Source: Anastatus disparis (taxonomy: Eukaryota > Arthropoda > Insecta > Hymenoptera > Eupelmidae). From it: a DNA stretch of 64,000 nt. The DNA is taken from contig JAFFSR010000310.1 in assembly GCA_017163975.1 (NCBI GenBank), forward strand, positions 1 through 64,000, written 5' to 3'. The notes under the pieces were generated by a model. That model was not told the DNA's origin, did not search any database, and worked only from the letters and a program-made list of their open reading frames with translations. Below are positions 21,645-32,058 of this stretch, piece by piece. The position numbers were made by a program, and so were the translations under genes. Position 1 is the stretch's first letter; the number at the start of each line of letters is the position of its first letter.

Positions 21645-22635
21645 TTACATTACAATTATTACTTATACTAGTACCCTGGTTTACATTCTGTACTTGCGTC
21701 CTCTTAACGTTCCGTGCGTAACTATTTTCACGAATTTAGTTATTTTATCGAATTTTATCTGACTCCGTTTACATTTTACATTAATGTTTACTTTTATACA
21801 TAGCTAACTATTTACATTTACAAAAAAAATTTTTAACAATGCTGATTTTAAACAATAGAATTATTACAAAATATGCTACTCGCACGTAAATGTACGCTTA
21901 ATTACTCGTGCTTACTCGCACTTTATACTTATTTACACTCCGTGCTTAATTGCACTTATTCATACAGCTGTGCTTAATGCACTTACATTACATAACTGTA
22001 CTTATAGTACTTGCTCATGCACATACTTTGTGCTCGCTTGCACTTATGCGTTTTATATATTATTTCGTGCATGAATGCACTTGTTATGCTATATATTGCA
22101 TCTCAAAACTTACTGAATTTACATATTTAATTAGTTTTAACAATTTTATGACAATTTTACATTAACTATATGCTCTTATTTATACGACCGTATTGAATTA
22201 TTTTTGGAACTAAACAAGTTAATTTTTATGTTTTACAATACATATTTTTAAGATTTCATACAATCAATATAACATTCTAATTTTTATCACATTTTATGCG
22301 TCTAATACGCTCAGTCTTTAAAACTATCACATTTATGCGTTTACTACGCTCAGTCTTTAAAATTATCACATTTATGCGTTTAATACGCCAAGTTTTTACA
22401 ATGATTATCATACATTGTGCAACCATATGTTACTCGCGCTTAACGCGCTGAATAATAAAGAACTTGCATTATTGCCAACCATAAAAAACGTCATTTCACA
22501 TTAAATATATAATAATATATAACATATGCTTGCACGTCATACATTCTTGACGTAAGTCACATTTACTCTAGCATTCTCACACACATACGCACTATCACTA
22601 GACTGAGTTCATAGTCTTGTCTTCTCCTGTGTTCT
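21645..22635 (-). other. Non-coding stem-loop-rich 3' tail of element C
   Basis: No ORF of interest. It contains many short self-complementary words (GTGCTTAATGCAC type, 21890-22090) and a tandem repeat of about 37 bp, three copies, at 22283-22400 (core CACATTTATGCGTTTAATAC). Comparable to the tail of element A. Confidence 0.6.
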
Positions 22636-22905
22636 TTAGCGGATTGAAAACAAAAACTCTTTGACTGGCTGGTCCTCGATAAATAGGGTGGGCACGCGGT
22701 ATTCCACCCGTTCGTGCGACACCATCATGTTGCGTTGGGATGCCCTTCGTAGGGCGCCCTCGCGGGTTGTAAAATAACCCCGAAATTGCTCCTTGAACTC
22801 CTCAAAAGCAATCTCCGCCAGCCTCATTTCATGCTTGAAAGCCATGTCAGTTGTTTGCGCAATACGGCGAGAGAGGTCCGTCTTGATTCTTGATACTTCT
22901 TCCAT
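22636..22905 (-). CDS. ORF3 of element C, small accessory protein
   Basis: 89 codons from an ATG at 22905. The product is charged, mostly helical and soluble: MEEVSRIKTDL start, RLAEIAFEEFKEQFRGYF core, VEYRVPTLFIEDQPV end. The frame also stays open upstream to 23022, where a hydrophobic segment (TLFIINFSVLLFSVLVYLC) would form a membrane anchor if an upstream start were used. I prefer 22905, because a splice-acceptor-like TGTGTTCTGCAG immediately precedes it and the homology with element A covers only this part. It stands 3' of pol in the env position but has no env features. Conservation between two diverged elements suggests selection. Its function is unknown. Confidence 0.6.
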   Translation of the reverse strand: MEEVSRIKTDLSRRIAQTTDMAFKHEMRLAEIAFEEFKEQFRGYFTTREGALRRASQRNMMVSHERVEYRVPTLFIEDQPVKEFLFSIR

Positions 22906-22940
22906 CGCTGCAGAACACAGGTACACTAACACTGAGAAAA
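22906..22940 (-). promoter_or_regulatory. Splice-acceptor-like sites before ORF3 of element C
   Basis: On the - strand CTTCTTTTCTCAG and then TGTGTTCTGCAG precede the ATG at 22905. This would suit a spliced ORF3 mRNA, as proposed for element B. No donor was identified. Confidence 0.4.
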
Positions 22941-22983
22941 GAAGCACACTAAAGTTTATTATAAATAAGGTCACAGTGGTGTT

Positions 22984-23020
22984 CCTATAAAAGTGGAACG
23001 CAGTCCAGTAGGAACGAGCC
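22984..23020 (-). repeat. Third copy of a leader motif, upstream of ORF3
   Basis: On the + strand it reads CCTATAAAAGTGG...CCAGTAGGAACG, matching two copies in the leader at 28971-29016 and 29091-29140. Confidence 0.55.
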
Positions 23021-23235
23021 AAAGCTACCTAAATAAAAAGAAAAGAAAAGAAAAAAAATTATTAATACACATAATAAACAACATATATACATAAAAAAAC
23101 ATAATAAATTAATATAATACAATCAGTGTAACATCCTTACTCATATTTCAATCATTCTTTACTTTCTTACGATACTTAAAACTATTTACAAAAGCGGGCG
23201 GAGCATGGTTCCCTACGTTAACGCTAACGTCAAAC

Positions 23236-25218
23236 CTAACTGTTTTTTTTAATAGCGGTTTCTTTCCAATCTCCCTTAAGGATGCTATCAGTTCTTTTTC
23301 TCCTTTTTAAGATGTTAGGCACAAATCTTTCCTTTTTTTGCCTTTGGGGAACCGTACTTGCATCTTCAATGCTCCTGCCTTCGTCATTCTGTACACTATT
23401 GGCAGTATCCGGCTGACTGACCATTGTCAGTTGATCGTAATCTTGCTGGCCAACTTCAGCTGGGTTTGCCTCGTCTACTGGACCAATCTCGTCAGAGACT
23501 TCCTCTAACCGCTCTTCGACGGCGCTCCGCGCATCTTCTGCGTTACGGTGGACTTCCACCTCAACCGACGTTTGATTGTGTACAGAGGTTTGCGAGGTAT
23601 TGTTGGTTTGTGACGATGGCGTGGGTGGTTGCTCTTCGTCTAGAGCATCTTCCTGCACTCGTTGTTCGACTGGTGTAAGCTGTTCCTCACTTCTCAGGAA
23701 GAAAGCTGGTTTTAATCTATCAGCCGTTACCACCACATTCCTGCCGTTTTTCTCGATTGTATAGTTTCTACCACCGTCATGTCTCGCTATAACCTTATGC
23801 GGTCCCGTATATGGATGCGTAAGTGGCGGTTTAACCGCCTTCACCCTTTCGAAATTGTGGGTGCAGTGACTCAATTTTTTAAAAACAAAAGGTTTTATTG
23901 CACAGTTGTGCGTGGCAGGCACTGGCTTAATTTGCCTTATGTAATCTTTGAATTCAACAAGGAATTCGCCTGCACCATGCGCATTGATCTCACGAAATTC
24001 ACAGAGATCACCAAGTACAGTCAGCGTCGTACCGTATAAAAATTCGGCTGGGCTTGCCCCCGTGTCCAGTCTCAAGCGCGTGCGCAGACCAAGCATTACG
24101 GTAGGCAAGACCCTGGTCCATTCAGCGGTCTCGGTGTGGCACATGATTGCGGCTTTAAGAACACGGTGCCATCTCTCGACAATACCGTTGGAGGCTGGAT
24201 GATATGGTGTCGTCCTGACCTTCTTACACCCGATATAATTTAACAGCTGTTTGAACAACTGCGCCTCAAATTGCCTCCCTTGATCGCTCGTAATAATCAC
24301 GGGTGCGCCAAATCTCGCCACCCAATTATCATAAAAAGCGCGTGCAACTGTGGGAGCGGATACATCTTGCAGCGGAACTGCCTCTGGCCACCTTGAAAAT
24401 CTATCTATCATTGATAGGATATATCTGTACCCTTCACATGATGGAAGTGGGCCCACGAGATCCACATGAACATGGGTGAAACGAGCATCTGGCTCGGCGA
24501 ATTCCGATGGTAAAAATTTATTCTCGCGAGAGATTTTGGATTTTTGGCAATTAATACATGCCTTGCACCATGCAGCTATCTCCTGGTTCATCTTGGGCCA
24601 TACATATTGCTGTCTAATCAGCTTAGCTGTTACTTTGCCCGACGGATGCGAGTTTTGATTGTGAAACAGGTTAATAATATCCTGTCTTAATTCTTTAGGG
24701 ACGTAAGGGCGGAAAACCTGATCTACTAATTCTACGTACACGAAGGTCTTACCGGCTCCCCATTGCAGCTTGGTTAATTTAAGGGGATGACTGGGGTTAT
24801 CTAATATCGCCGTTAATTCCTCATCCTCTAGCTGCTTTTCTGCTAGCTCCTCTAAAGAAAAAAACGTAGGAAATCTTACGTCCTCGATCCTTGATAAGGA
24901 ATCTGCTACTGCATTATCCTGTCCAGGAAGATAGCATATTTCCGTATTAAATTCTGCTATATACGATAGCCTTCTACCACGAATTGCTGGGCAATCTTCT
25001 ACGTTCTGCGCAAGTGCGTAAATGAGCGGCTTATGATCGGTATAAATTTTAAACTCCCGACCCTCAAGATAGTATCTAAAATATTTAAGCGCTTCATAAA
25101 TAGCTGACAATTCTTTGTCTAAAACACAATAATTCCTTTGCGCAGGCGTGAATTTTTTTGAAAAAAATGCTAATGGTTGCCACGAGTCACCTACTAATTG
25201 CTCCAACGACGCGCCCAT
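23236..25218 (-). CDS. pol: RNase H and integrase of element C
   Basis: A 660-codon frame. It starts within RNase H (GASLEQLVGDSWQPLAFFSKK), with a YTDHKPL box near residue 60 and a VADSLSR box near 104-110. Integrase has an HHCC finger (H186, H191, C221, C224) and the D,D-35-E triad at about D253, D312 and E348. The C-terminal part holds a TGPHKVIARHDGGRNYTI segment and an acidic, Gln/Thr-rich tail ending in a basic VPNILKRRKR stretch. The first catalytic Asp of RNase H is missing, because the join to the RT frame lost about 8 bases compared with element A. Confidence 0.92.
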   Translation of the reverse strand: MGASLEQLVGDSWQPLAFFSKKFTPAQRNYCVLDKELSAIYEALKYFRYYLEGREFKIYTDHKPLIYALAQNVEDCPAIRGRRLSYIAEFNTEICYLPGQDNAVADSLSRIEDVRFPTFFSLEELAEKQLEDEELTAILDNPSHPLKLTKLQWGAGKTFVYVELVDQVFRPYVPKELRQDIINLFHNQNSHPSGKVTAKLIRQQYVWPKMNQEIAAWCKACINCQKSKISRENKFLPSEFAEPDARFTHVHVDLVGPLPSCEGYRYILSMIDRFSRWPEAVPLQDVSAPTVARAFYDNWVARFGAPVIITSDQGRQFEAQLFKQLLNYIGCKKVRTTPYHPASNGIVERWHRVLKAAIMCHTETAEWTRVLPTVMLGLRTRLRLDTGASPAEFLYGTTLTVLGDLCEFREINAHGAGEFLVEFKDYIRQIKPVPATHNCAIKPFVFKKLSHCTHNFERVKAVKPPLTHPYTGPHKVIARHDGGRNYTIEKNGRNVVVTADRLKPAFFLRSEEQLTPVEQRVQEDALDEEQPPTPSSQTNNTSQTSVHNQTSVEVEVHRNAEDARSAVEERLEEVSDEIGPVDEANPAEVGQQDYDQLTMVSQPDTANSVQNDEGRSIEDASTVPQRQKKERFVPNILKRRKRTDSILKGDWKETAIKKNS

Positions 25219-26676
25219 CGCGAAGTTCCGTTACGACTCTAACTTCCGCGTTTTCTGCTGGGAACGCCAGATAAGCTACCTCTGCTAATTCCTTTTTAGT
25301 TTTTTCGAACGCGTCTTCGGCTTCTTTTGTCCATGCTACAGGACGTTTATCTTTTTTCTTAATATCACTAATTAATGCATTTAAATGGCGCTGCGTTTCA
25401 GCTGCATGCGGTAAACATTTTCTATAAAAATTAATCATACCTAAATATCTACGCATATCATCTTTAGTCTCTGGCTTAGGGAATTCTACTATAGCTTTAA
25501 CTTTACTCGGGTCCGGGCGGAATCCTTCCCCACTTACCTGGTGTCCAAGGAATATTAACTCCGACACGCCGAACTTGCATTTATCCACGTTCAAACGTAA
25601 GTGAAACTTGGCGAGCCGTTCAAATACAACTTTAAGGTGTTCCTCGTGCTCCTCTGGCGATGAAGATGCAACGAGAATATCATCCACGAACGCGAATGCA
25701 AAGTCTAAATCTCCCAGGGCTAGATTGACGTGCCGCTGGAAGGTTTGAGCGGCATTTCTGAACCCGAACGTCATTACAAGATACTCAAAGAGACCGAAAG
25801 GCGTGACAACCGCAGTTTTGGGTATGTCTTCCGGAAAAATTGGTATTTGCAAGAACGCTTGTTCGAGGTCCAGAGCAGAGAACATACTTTTGTCGTGTAA
25901 GTTACTCGTAAAATCGTATAAATGCGGCAAGGGATACCTGTCAGGAACAGTAACGTTATTTAGTTTACAATAATCACCGCAAATACGCCAGCTTCCGTCC
26001 TTCTTGGGTACCATATGGATGGGTGTAGCCCACGGACTTTTCGAAGGTCTACAAATACCCTCCTCGACCCATTTCTCGAACGCCTTCTTGGCGGCTCTGA
26101 GCTTCTCTGGTGGAAGTCTACGTGGCCTTTGTGCGACGGGGGGTCCCGTTGTTTTAATATAGTGGTATACGCCCCTATGTTTTGCCGGCAAGGGATCTTC
26201 TATACCAACTATTGAAGGATACTGGCTTAACAACTTCGCGTATTTATTACCCGGGTCAACGATCGATATTTGAACTAATGCGGCGGTTTTGTTGAATCCT
26301 TTGACGGACTCTTGCGTCTCACCATCCACCAGTCTTCTTCTCGTAAGATCTGGTAGTAGATGGTATTGTTTCAGCATATCTCCGCCTAAAATCGCGTATG
26401 GCACGTCTGCCACGATAAATGTCCACCCGAATCGTTTATTTTTAAAACCTAGGTCTAATTGCATATGGATTGTACCGTATGTGCTTATTCGCGTGTTATT
26501 AGCGGCATATAATTGGAACTTGACAGGTTGCTCGCGTTGACCTTCGCTTTTTGGAACAAGCGAAACTTCTGCGCCCGAATCAATTAAAAATGTTTTACCC
26601 GAGACTTTATCTTTAATATGGAGACGTATTGACTCGATACCAGACGCGCACGCCTCATCTACGCGTCGGTTTGGGG
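25187..26676 (-). CDS. pol: Protease and reverse transcriptase of element C
   Basis: The frame is entered from gag by a -1 shift at 26677-26683. Protease has the LIDSGAEVSL active site near 26600 and a YAILGGDML segment at about 26400. RT has PSKSPWATPIHMVPKKDGSWRICGDY-type boxes and a catalytic FVDDI box (Val for the usual Leu, as in many gypsy elements). The connection domain ends with FPAENAEVRVVT, where a small deletion throws the frame into a stop at 25187. RT itself looks intact. Confidence 0.9.
25201..25225 (-). other. Small deletion in RNase H of element C
   Basis: Compared with element A (positions 480-505), about 8 bases are missing here. The loss removes the TDAS catalytic Asp and shifts the frame. 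This is a description of the break only. Confidence 0.75.
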
Positions 26677-28056
26677 GTTTAAAGACTTGATAACGTCTTC
26701 TCTCCTATTCGGACTTCTCGTGCTATTAGTCGGTCTAAAACTGCTACTTCTTCTGAAATTTTTATTTTTTACGTCCGAATTTTTCCACGCACAGGGTTTT
26801 ATGCATCTATAAGCCTTATTTCCGTATTTAGCATGATATTTACAAAATTTATTCGCGGATCTACTTCTATTTCTATCTTTATTATCGCGACTACGAGATC
26901 TTGTTCGTCTCTCACTAGCATAGTCGCGTTTTTTACTTAATTGATCTTGTACGACTGCTTCTATTCTCGCTATTTCTTGCGCGTTATCTTTACTTTTTTC
27001 GACCGCGTTTATCTCCTTTTTACTTTCGCACAGATTTTTATATACTTCATCCGCGTGTCTAACGAGTGTCGCTTCATCCGCATCTGCACCGTATCCTGCC
27101 ATATAATATTTAATACTAGGGATGAGGTTATGCCTCCATGCCTCGAGGACCATCTGCCGAGGGATCCGTCCTCTTGCTATATTTAGCATCTCGTTTAGGA
27201 ACATCGAGGGTTTTTTATCGCCCATTTTATAACCAGCAAAAAGGATTTTAGATTCACTTTCGGCGGATCTTCCGTATTTTTCTAGTAAGTGACTTTTTAA
27301 TCCTTCGTATCTTTGTCCCGGCAGCAATAATTTAGTAATCTCGGCCGCCTCATAAATTACGCTTTTATCGAGATTAGTTATCAACGCGTAAAATTTTGCG
27401 TTATCGTCCATCGGCCTAGGAAAGTTAATCTGGCTCTCGAAAATGCTAAACCACGTATCCGGGTCGTGCTGCCAAAATGGCAAGTTAACATTTCGCGTAC
27501 CGTAATGGACGCCCGGTGTAGGTATGGGAACTTCTTGATTAGTATTTGCGGCGTCGATACGTCTTTGATTATCTAGCGTCGGTATGGGGCCTACTGGTGG
27601 TACATTGCCTCCTGTCGGTATATTACCGACCGCGTTATTATTACCGACCATAGCTACTGGTTTACCTACACCCGCTTTCAATGCATCGATCTCTTCACGC
27701 ATTTTTTCTACTAATTTGTCGCGTTCTTCTAGCTTCGAGAACCAAACTTTATAATCTTCTGTATATTTATCGCGTTACTGATGCATTCTCTCGCGGTGCG
27801 TTCTCTCTTGGGCTTTTACAAACTCCTCGAACCTATTTCCTATTGGTGCTTTATTTGCACCATTTTCCGCGATGCCCCCGGCAGCCTCCAGCGGACTACT
27901 TTGCGGATTTTTTAACCCTATTCTTCGACTATCTACTTGTTCTTTAAATCTATTATACGAATTTGGTGTCTGTTGAAGGTCTAAATTATCGTTTATAACC
28001 TCGTTCACCCTAGCAATTTCCGTGATATTAAACACGCTGTCATTGTCGACTTCCAT
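26659..28056 (-). pseudogene. gag: Gag of element C, with one internal stop
   Basis: ATG at 28056. One frame runs to 26659 except for a single TAA at 27775-27777, about codon 94. The capsid part has the gypsy signature NLPFWQHDPDTWFSIFESQI. The nucleocapsid part has a basic RSRSRDNKDRNRSRS stretch and the unusual CKYHAKYGNKAYRCIKPCAW box (C-x2-H-x9-C-x3-C). The -1 heptamer is near the end. The frame is otherwise intact, so the stop is recent; an in-frame readthrough role is unlikely because the stop lies N-terminal to capsid. Confidence 0.9.
26677..26683 (-). promoter_or_regulatory. -1 ribosomal frameshift heptamer, gag to pol (element C)
   Basis: On the - strand T TTA AAC in the X XXY YYZ register of the gag frame (the TTA codon starts at 26682), five codons before the gag stop. 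The -1 frame after it is the protease frame and stays open. UUUAAAC is one of the most efficient known slippery heptamers. A downstream pseudoknot was not assessed. Confidence 0.85.
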
Positions 28057-29775
28057 GTTAGTACTCGTTTTGCGCGTGTTAACAATTAAAAAAGGAAAAA
28101 TATACGTTAATTAAGATACGCAATGCGCTCCGAAAACGGTCTGTCTAAAATAATTGATCGGTCCAATAATAATTAACTAAATACACAATTGCAGTACGAG
28201 CGGTTAAAATAATAATTCACGCTACACGACTTTAATAAATTAAACAATATAACAAAAATTAAATACAATATGAAAAAAAAATAATACATAAATTATTTAC
28301 AATTTGAAAACAATTTATGACATAATAAATTAATACGACACGAATTTACATAAATTATATACAATTGAATAAATAAATAAATAAACAACGATACACGAAT
28401 AAATAAATTAATAACAACACGAATAAATAAATTATCACGACACGCTCGCATATACAACTGAATATTTATTACAATAAATAATCTAGAATACGAATAATAT
28501 TATAAAATAAAATAATTCTATCCCCCGGTACAAAATTCTCGCTTTGTTTACGAGATAACTTTGGGTCTAAACGCGCCTTGTTTATGTTACTCGACTAACT
28601 ACTATGCTTTTCAAAACATAAAGGTCGCGTTCTAACGGCTTTTGTCACCTATCAACCTTGAACGGTCACCTCGAGTTCGTTCGAATATTCTAGAATTTTC
28701 GATTTCAATATTAAAATTTACCTCGCGAATTTTCTTTGTTCTTGAAATTTTTCGCGAATTTTCTCTCTCCTCGATACACTTACATCAATTTTTCGCATTT
28801 ACTTATATTTTGCACTTGTAGTATTTCGTGCGTGCAATGACTTACAATTTTTACATTTTCTTTCCTACTTATTATTTATTAATACGTGGAAAATAGGATA
28901 TTAATTGCTATTAATTTTGATATTTTAAGAATAAATACCTTGTTTGGCCAAGTAAACCCTAGTAGCTTGTACCTATAAAAGAGGCGAAAAGCCAGTAGGC
29001 ACAGAACTCCAGGACGTCCTTAGCTGCGCAAGATAACATATATGCATTAATTTGCTGCTCTGATAGACTCAGATGCCTCAGAAGCACGTGCCTATAAAAG
29101 AGGCAAAAAGCCAGTAGGAAACGTACCCCAAGACTCTTTGTCGCACAACAGCATTGAATATTTAAGAAAAAAAAACTAAATATTTTATGCTTTCCACTTA
29201 TTATATATATATGTATATATTTTATATGTGTATCAATTAAATGAGAAAAGAGAAAAAACTCTACGAACTGACCGCTAAGGTGAATTTCACTTTAACTTAT
29301 AATATATTTTACGCTTATTTCGCGTTTACCATGCTCCGCCCGCACACGCAATACAATTTTTACGTAGAACGTGCGCGCAGTACTTATGTCGCACTTGCTT
29401 TCGGAGCTGTGTACAATTCTCTCTTATGACACCTGTACGCGACTTAATTGCACGTTACAGGATATCATATACTCTATGTATTCTAAACTTTCTGTGCACT
29501 GTACGCGACTTAAAATGCGCCTGACAGTACACAGAGTTCAAGACTATTTGCGACTTATGCAGAAGAAAAGATTGATGCTTTTCTCTGCGCCGCTAAATAG
29601 CTTCCTTTTCTTTAAAAAGAAAATAAAATAACCTCGTTTTATCACCTTTGATATTTCCAAAAGGGGCAGCGTGCTGCTTCTCTTTCTCTCTTTACCCTGT
29701 CGGTCGGTGGCGATGATGCTCGATGAGAGATGATGCCTCACGACGCGGCTTGAATCCTGCAGAACGTGTCCTGAA
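28057..29775 (-). other. 5' leader of element C
   Basis: A 1.7 kb AT-rich non-coding leader with AATAAATAAATT-like tracts. It holds two direct copies of a motif (CCTATAAAAGAGGC...CCAGTAGG on the + strand) at 28971-29016 and 29091-29140. Confidence 0.6.
28971..29140 (-). repeat. Two copies of a leader motif in element C
   Basis: CCTATAAAAGAGGC followed by AAAAGCCAGTAGG at 28972 and at 29091, 120 bp apart. A third, diverged copy lies before ORF3 at 22984. Confidence 0.7.
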
Positions 29776-29790
29776 GACTCGGTGTCACCA
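29776..29790 (-). promoter_or_regulatory. Primer binding site of element C, tRNA-Trp-like
   Basis: On the - strand it starts TGGTGACACCGA, 2 bases from the 5' LTR. Insect tRNA-Trp predicts TGGTGACCCCGA, so there is one mismatch. This agrees with the CsRn1 clade. Confidence 0.65.
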
Positions 29791-29792
29791 AT

Positions 29793-30044
29793 TGTGGGGC
29801 CTGGGACTCCAACCAAAAGCCACACAGTATAGATGAGAGAAGGTAGAGGTTTTAAGGTTAAGTTGAATGAATACACGAGAGATATGGTTAAGCGTTGTAT
29901 TTGCTAAAGCCAGGGATACAGTCGGTAGTCAAGTGAGAGAGTAACGTTCACACGCTAGCACGTTAACTCGTCTCAGAGGGGAAAGAATGCCTGTTTGTCA
30001 TACGATAGGCTACTAATACATGTTCACACATACATGCCCCCACA
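29793..30044 (-). repeat. 5' LTR of element C
   Basis: 252 bp, near-identical to 21366-21617. Confidence 0.95.
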
Positions 30045-30835
30045 GTTATTTATGTATATACTTATTTTATGTCATAGTTAATTAATAAAATTATGCTTAA
30101 ATATCAGAAATTAAATGTCAATAATCAAGTGAATTAATTATTTAAAGAAAAGTAAATTTTGAAAATCAATGATTTTAAAAGTTTTTATAATCATAATATT
30201 GGCTTACAATTATATTTTTTTCAAATTGAATAATATGCTTGAAAGTATACTATTTTACTTTCACATTGTAAAATAAAAATGAATAAAAACTATGAAATAT
30301 TTAGTACTGCAAAGCATTTAAATTTTGTAATATCTACATAATACAAGAAAATACCTAAGAGCTAGAAATGTTATTACTCGCTTTCTTCACCAATACCGTG
30401 AAAACCTCCATGACTAATTAGTATCGCTATGATAACATAAACGCAACAACGTTAAAAATTGTAATAAAATATCATTTCCAACCAATTTTATACTTCAGAA
30501 AATTAAAATAAAGATTTTAATTTTAATTAATATCACATTTCAAAGATAAAAAAATAATTTCCTCTCTTAAAAAATTGATGGCAAGAATTCGTCATCACGA
30601 TAAGACAGTTTTGATTGGTTGAAATAAAACAAGTGACGAAAATTTGAAATTTAGAATAAAATTTTAAAGTTACGGGCGCGCGGAGAGCGCTTAAAATTGC
30701 TAGTAACTTAAATAAGACATTTTAATAAATGACATAAATTTTAAAGAAATTATTTCCACATATAGCGTTTTGGTACCGTCAAATTTATTCAACAAAATTG
30801 TGCGAATATCTAAAATTGATATATACATGAAATAT
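30045..30835. other. AT-rich sequence, nothing recognised
   Basis: No gene or element end identified. Confidence 0.5.
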
Positions 30836-31662
30836 TGTACACTTGGCGGAAAGGATATTTTTCCGAATGTTAACCTCAAATGGCAACATTGCATATTTTA
30901 CCACAGGCATAAGACAATTTCAAATTGTAGAGCAAATTTCACATCATCGTTACTCATTACTTAAGAAGGGTCCGAACTATCTGTCTTTGTCTAATAGCGT
31001 TTTTCATCATTTATGTAAACACTATCCGGTATAACAAGAAAAAAATAGCAGCCCCCGCTAGATATTAGTATGATAAGTAAATTTTGTAATAACAAACAAA
31101 TTTTTTTACTGCGTAGTTTTTGAATAATTAGAGACCTACCAAAAAAAGATAGGTTATATTCTAGATGGCTAGTAGGTCTCCAATTAGTCAAAAACTATGC
31201 GGTAAAAAATTTGATTGTTATTACAAAATTTACTAATTATACTAATATCTAGCGGGGGCTGCTATTTTTTTCTTGTTATAAAGGATAGTGTTTATATAAA
31301 TAATAAAAAACGCTATTAGACAGAGACAGATAGTTCGGCCTCTTCTTAATGACATAATTTTAGTAACCAAACAATATTACTTTCTTTTTTCATGATCCGA
31401 ATTATTATTTTACTAAATAAAATTTTTATTTCTTAGTTCAATAATCACATAGAATCTAATATTGTGAATTTAAATTATATAGGCAATAATATTTAAGTTG
31501 TTATCATTTGAATTTTGCATGAATAACCTATAAGAAAAAATAAAATAATCATGATGCGAAACTCAATGCATAATTCGAAGTTTTCTTATGTCTGTGGTAA
31601 AATATGCAGCGCTGCCATTTGAGGTACACATTCGGAAAAATATCCTTTCCGCCAAGTGTACA
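30836..31662. mobile_element. TIR element with arms of about 90 bp, carrying a nested TTAA foldback
   Basis: The left arm 30836-30926 starts TGTACACTTGGCGGAAAGGA; the right arm 31571-31662 is its inverse with about 85% match. The centre contains the foldback 30965-31345. Without that, the element is about 440 bp and non-coding. The target duplication is unclear. Confidence 0.7.
30965..31345. mobile_element. TTAA-flanked foldback MITE, copy 4
   Basis: 381 bp, ends GAAGGGTCCGAACTATCTGT and inverse GAAGAGGCCGAACTATCTGT, flanked by TTAA (30961-30964, 31346-31349). Long inner palindrome (GCAGCCCCCGCTAGATATTA and inverse). A third subtype of the family. Confidence 0.88.
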
Positions 31663-32056
31663 TTAGCTGAATAATTAGTTTCACAAAATAAATTTGAGTA
31701 AATAATAATAATATATTTGTTGATAATAATTAAACCAAAATTCCACATTTCACTTATTTTAAAGATTTTTAAGCCGTCAAACTTTAATTTATTTATGATT
31801 TATAAAAATGTCTAAATTTCTAATTATCATTTTGAAACAAATCAAGCATTTTTATAAGAAAGTTCAGATTCTTTATTATATATATACTTGAAAACTAAAC
31901 ATCAGCAATTATCAAGTATATTTTTCTTATTACTTGCAAATCACTTATAGTGACATTTTATCATTTGTATTTTATATTATTTTATCTATTTTTTTAATAA
32001 GACATTGCATGTAACATACTGCAGAGGACTACTTACAGCTGACTTTCGATTAAATA
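31663..32056. other. AT-rich sequence, nothing recognised
   Basis: No gene or repeat found. Confidence 0.5.
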
Positions 32057-32058
32057 TA

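Larger units (their letters stand above)
21366..30044 (-). mobile_element. Element C: complete CsRn1/Kabuki-like Ty3/gypsy retrotransposon, young but defective
   Basis: 8679 bp on the - strand. Two 252 bp LTRs (TGTGGGG...CCCCACA) differ at one base by eye, and GTTA is duplicated outside both ends (21362-21365, 30045-30048). A primer site resembling the tRNA-Trp type lies 2 bases inside the 5' LTR, and a purine tract lies 3 bases inside the 3' LTR. Order: leader, gag, protease-RT, RNase H-integrase, ORF3, stem-loop tail. Gag has a C-x2-H-x9-C-x3-C box; a CHCC box with a tRNA-Trp primer is, as I recall, diagnostic of the CsRn1 clade. Autonomous function is lost through a stop in gag and a small deletion in RNase H. 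Confidence 0.93.

Noticed and set aside
22906..23022. A membrane-anchored version of ORF3 in element C (start at 23022)
   Set aside because: The hydrophobic upstream part lacks a counterpart in element A and spans the acceptor-like sites and a repeated cis motif, so it is probably non-coding; not fully excluded.
27775..27777. Programmed stop readthrough in gag of element C
   Set aside because: The TAA lies N-terminal to capsid, not at a gag/pol border, so a mutation is the simpler reading.
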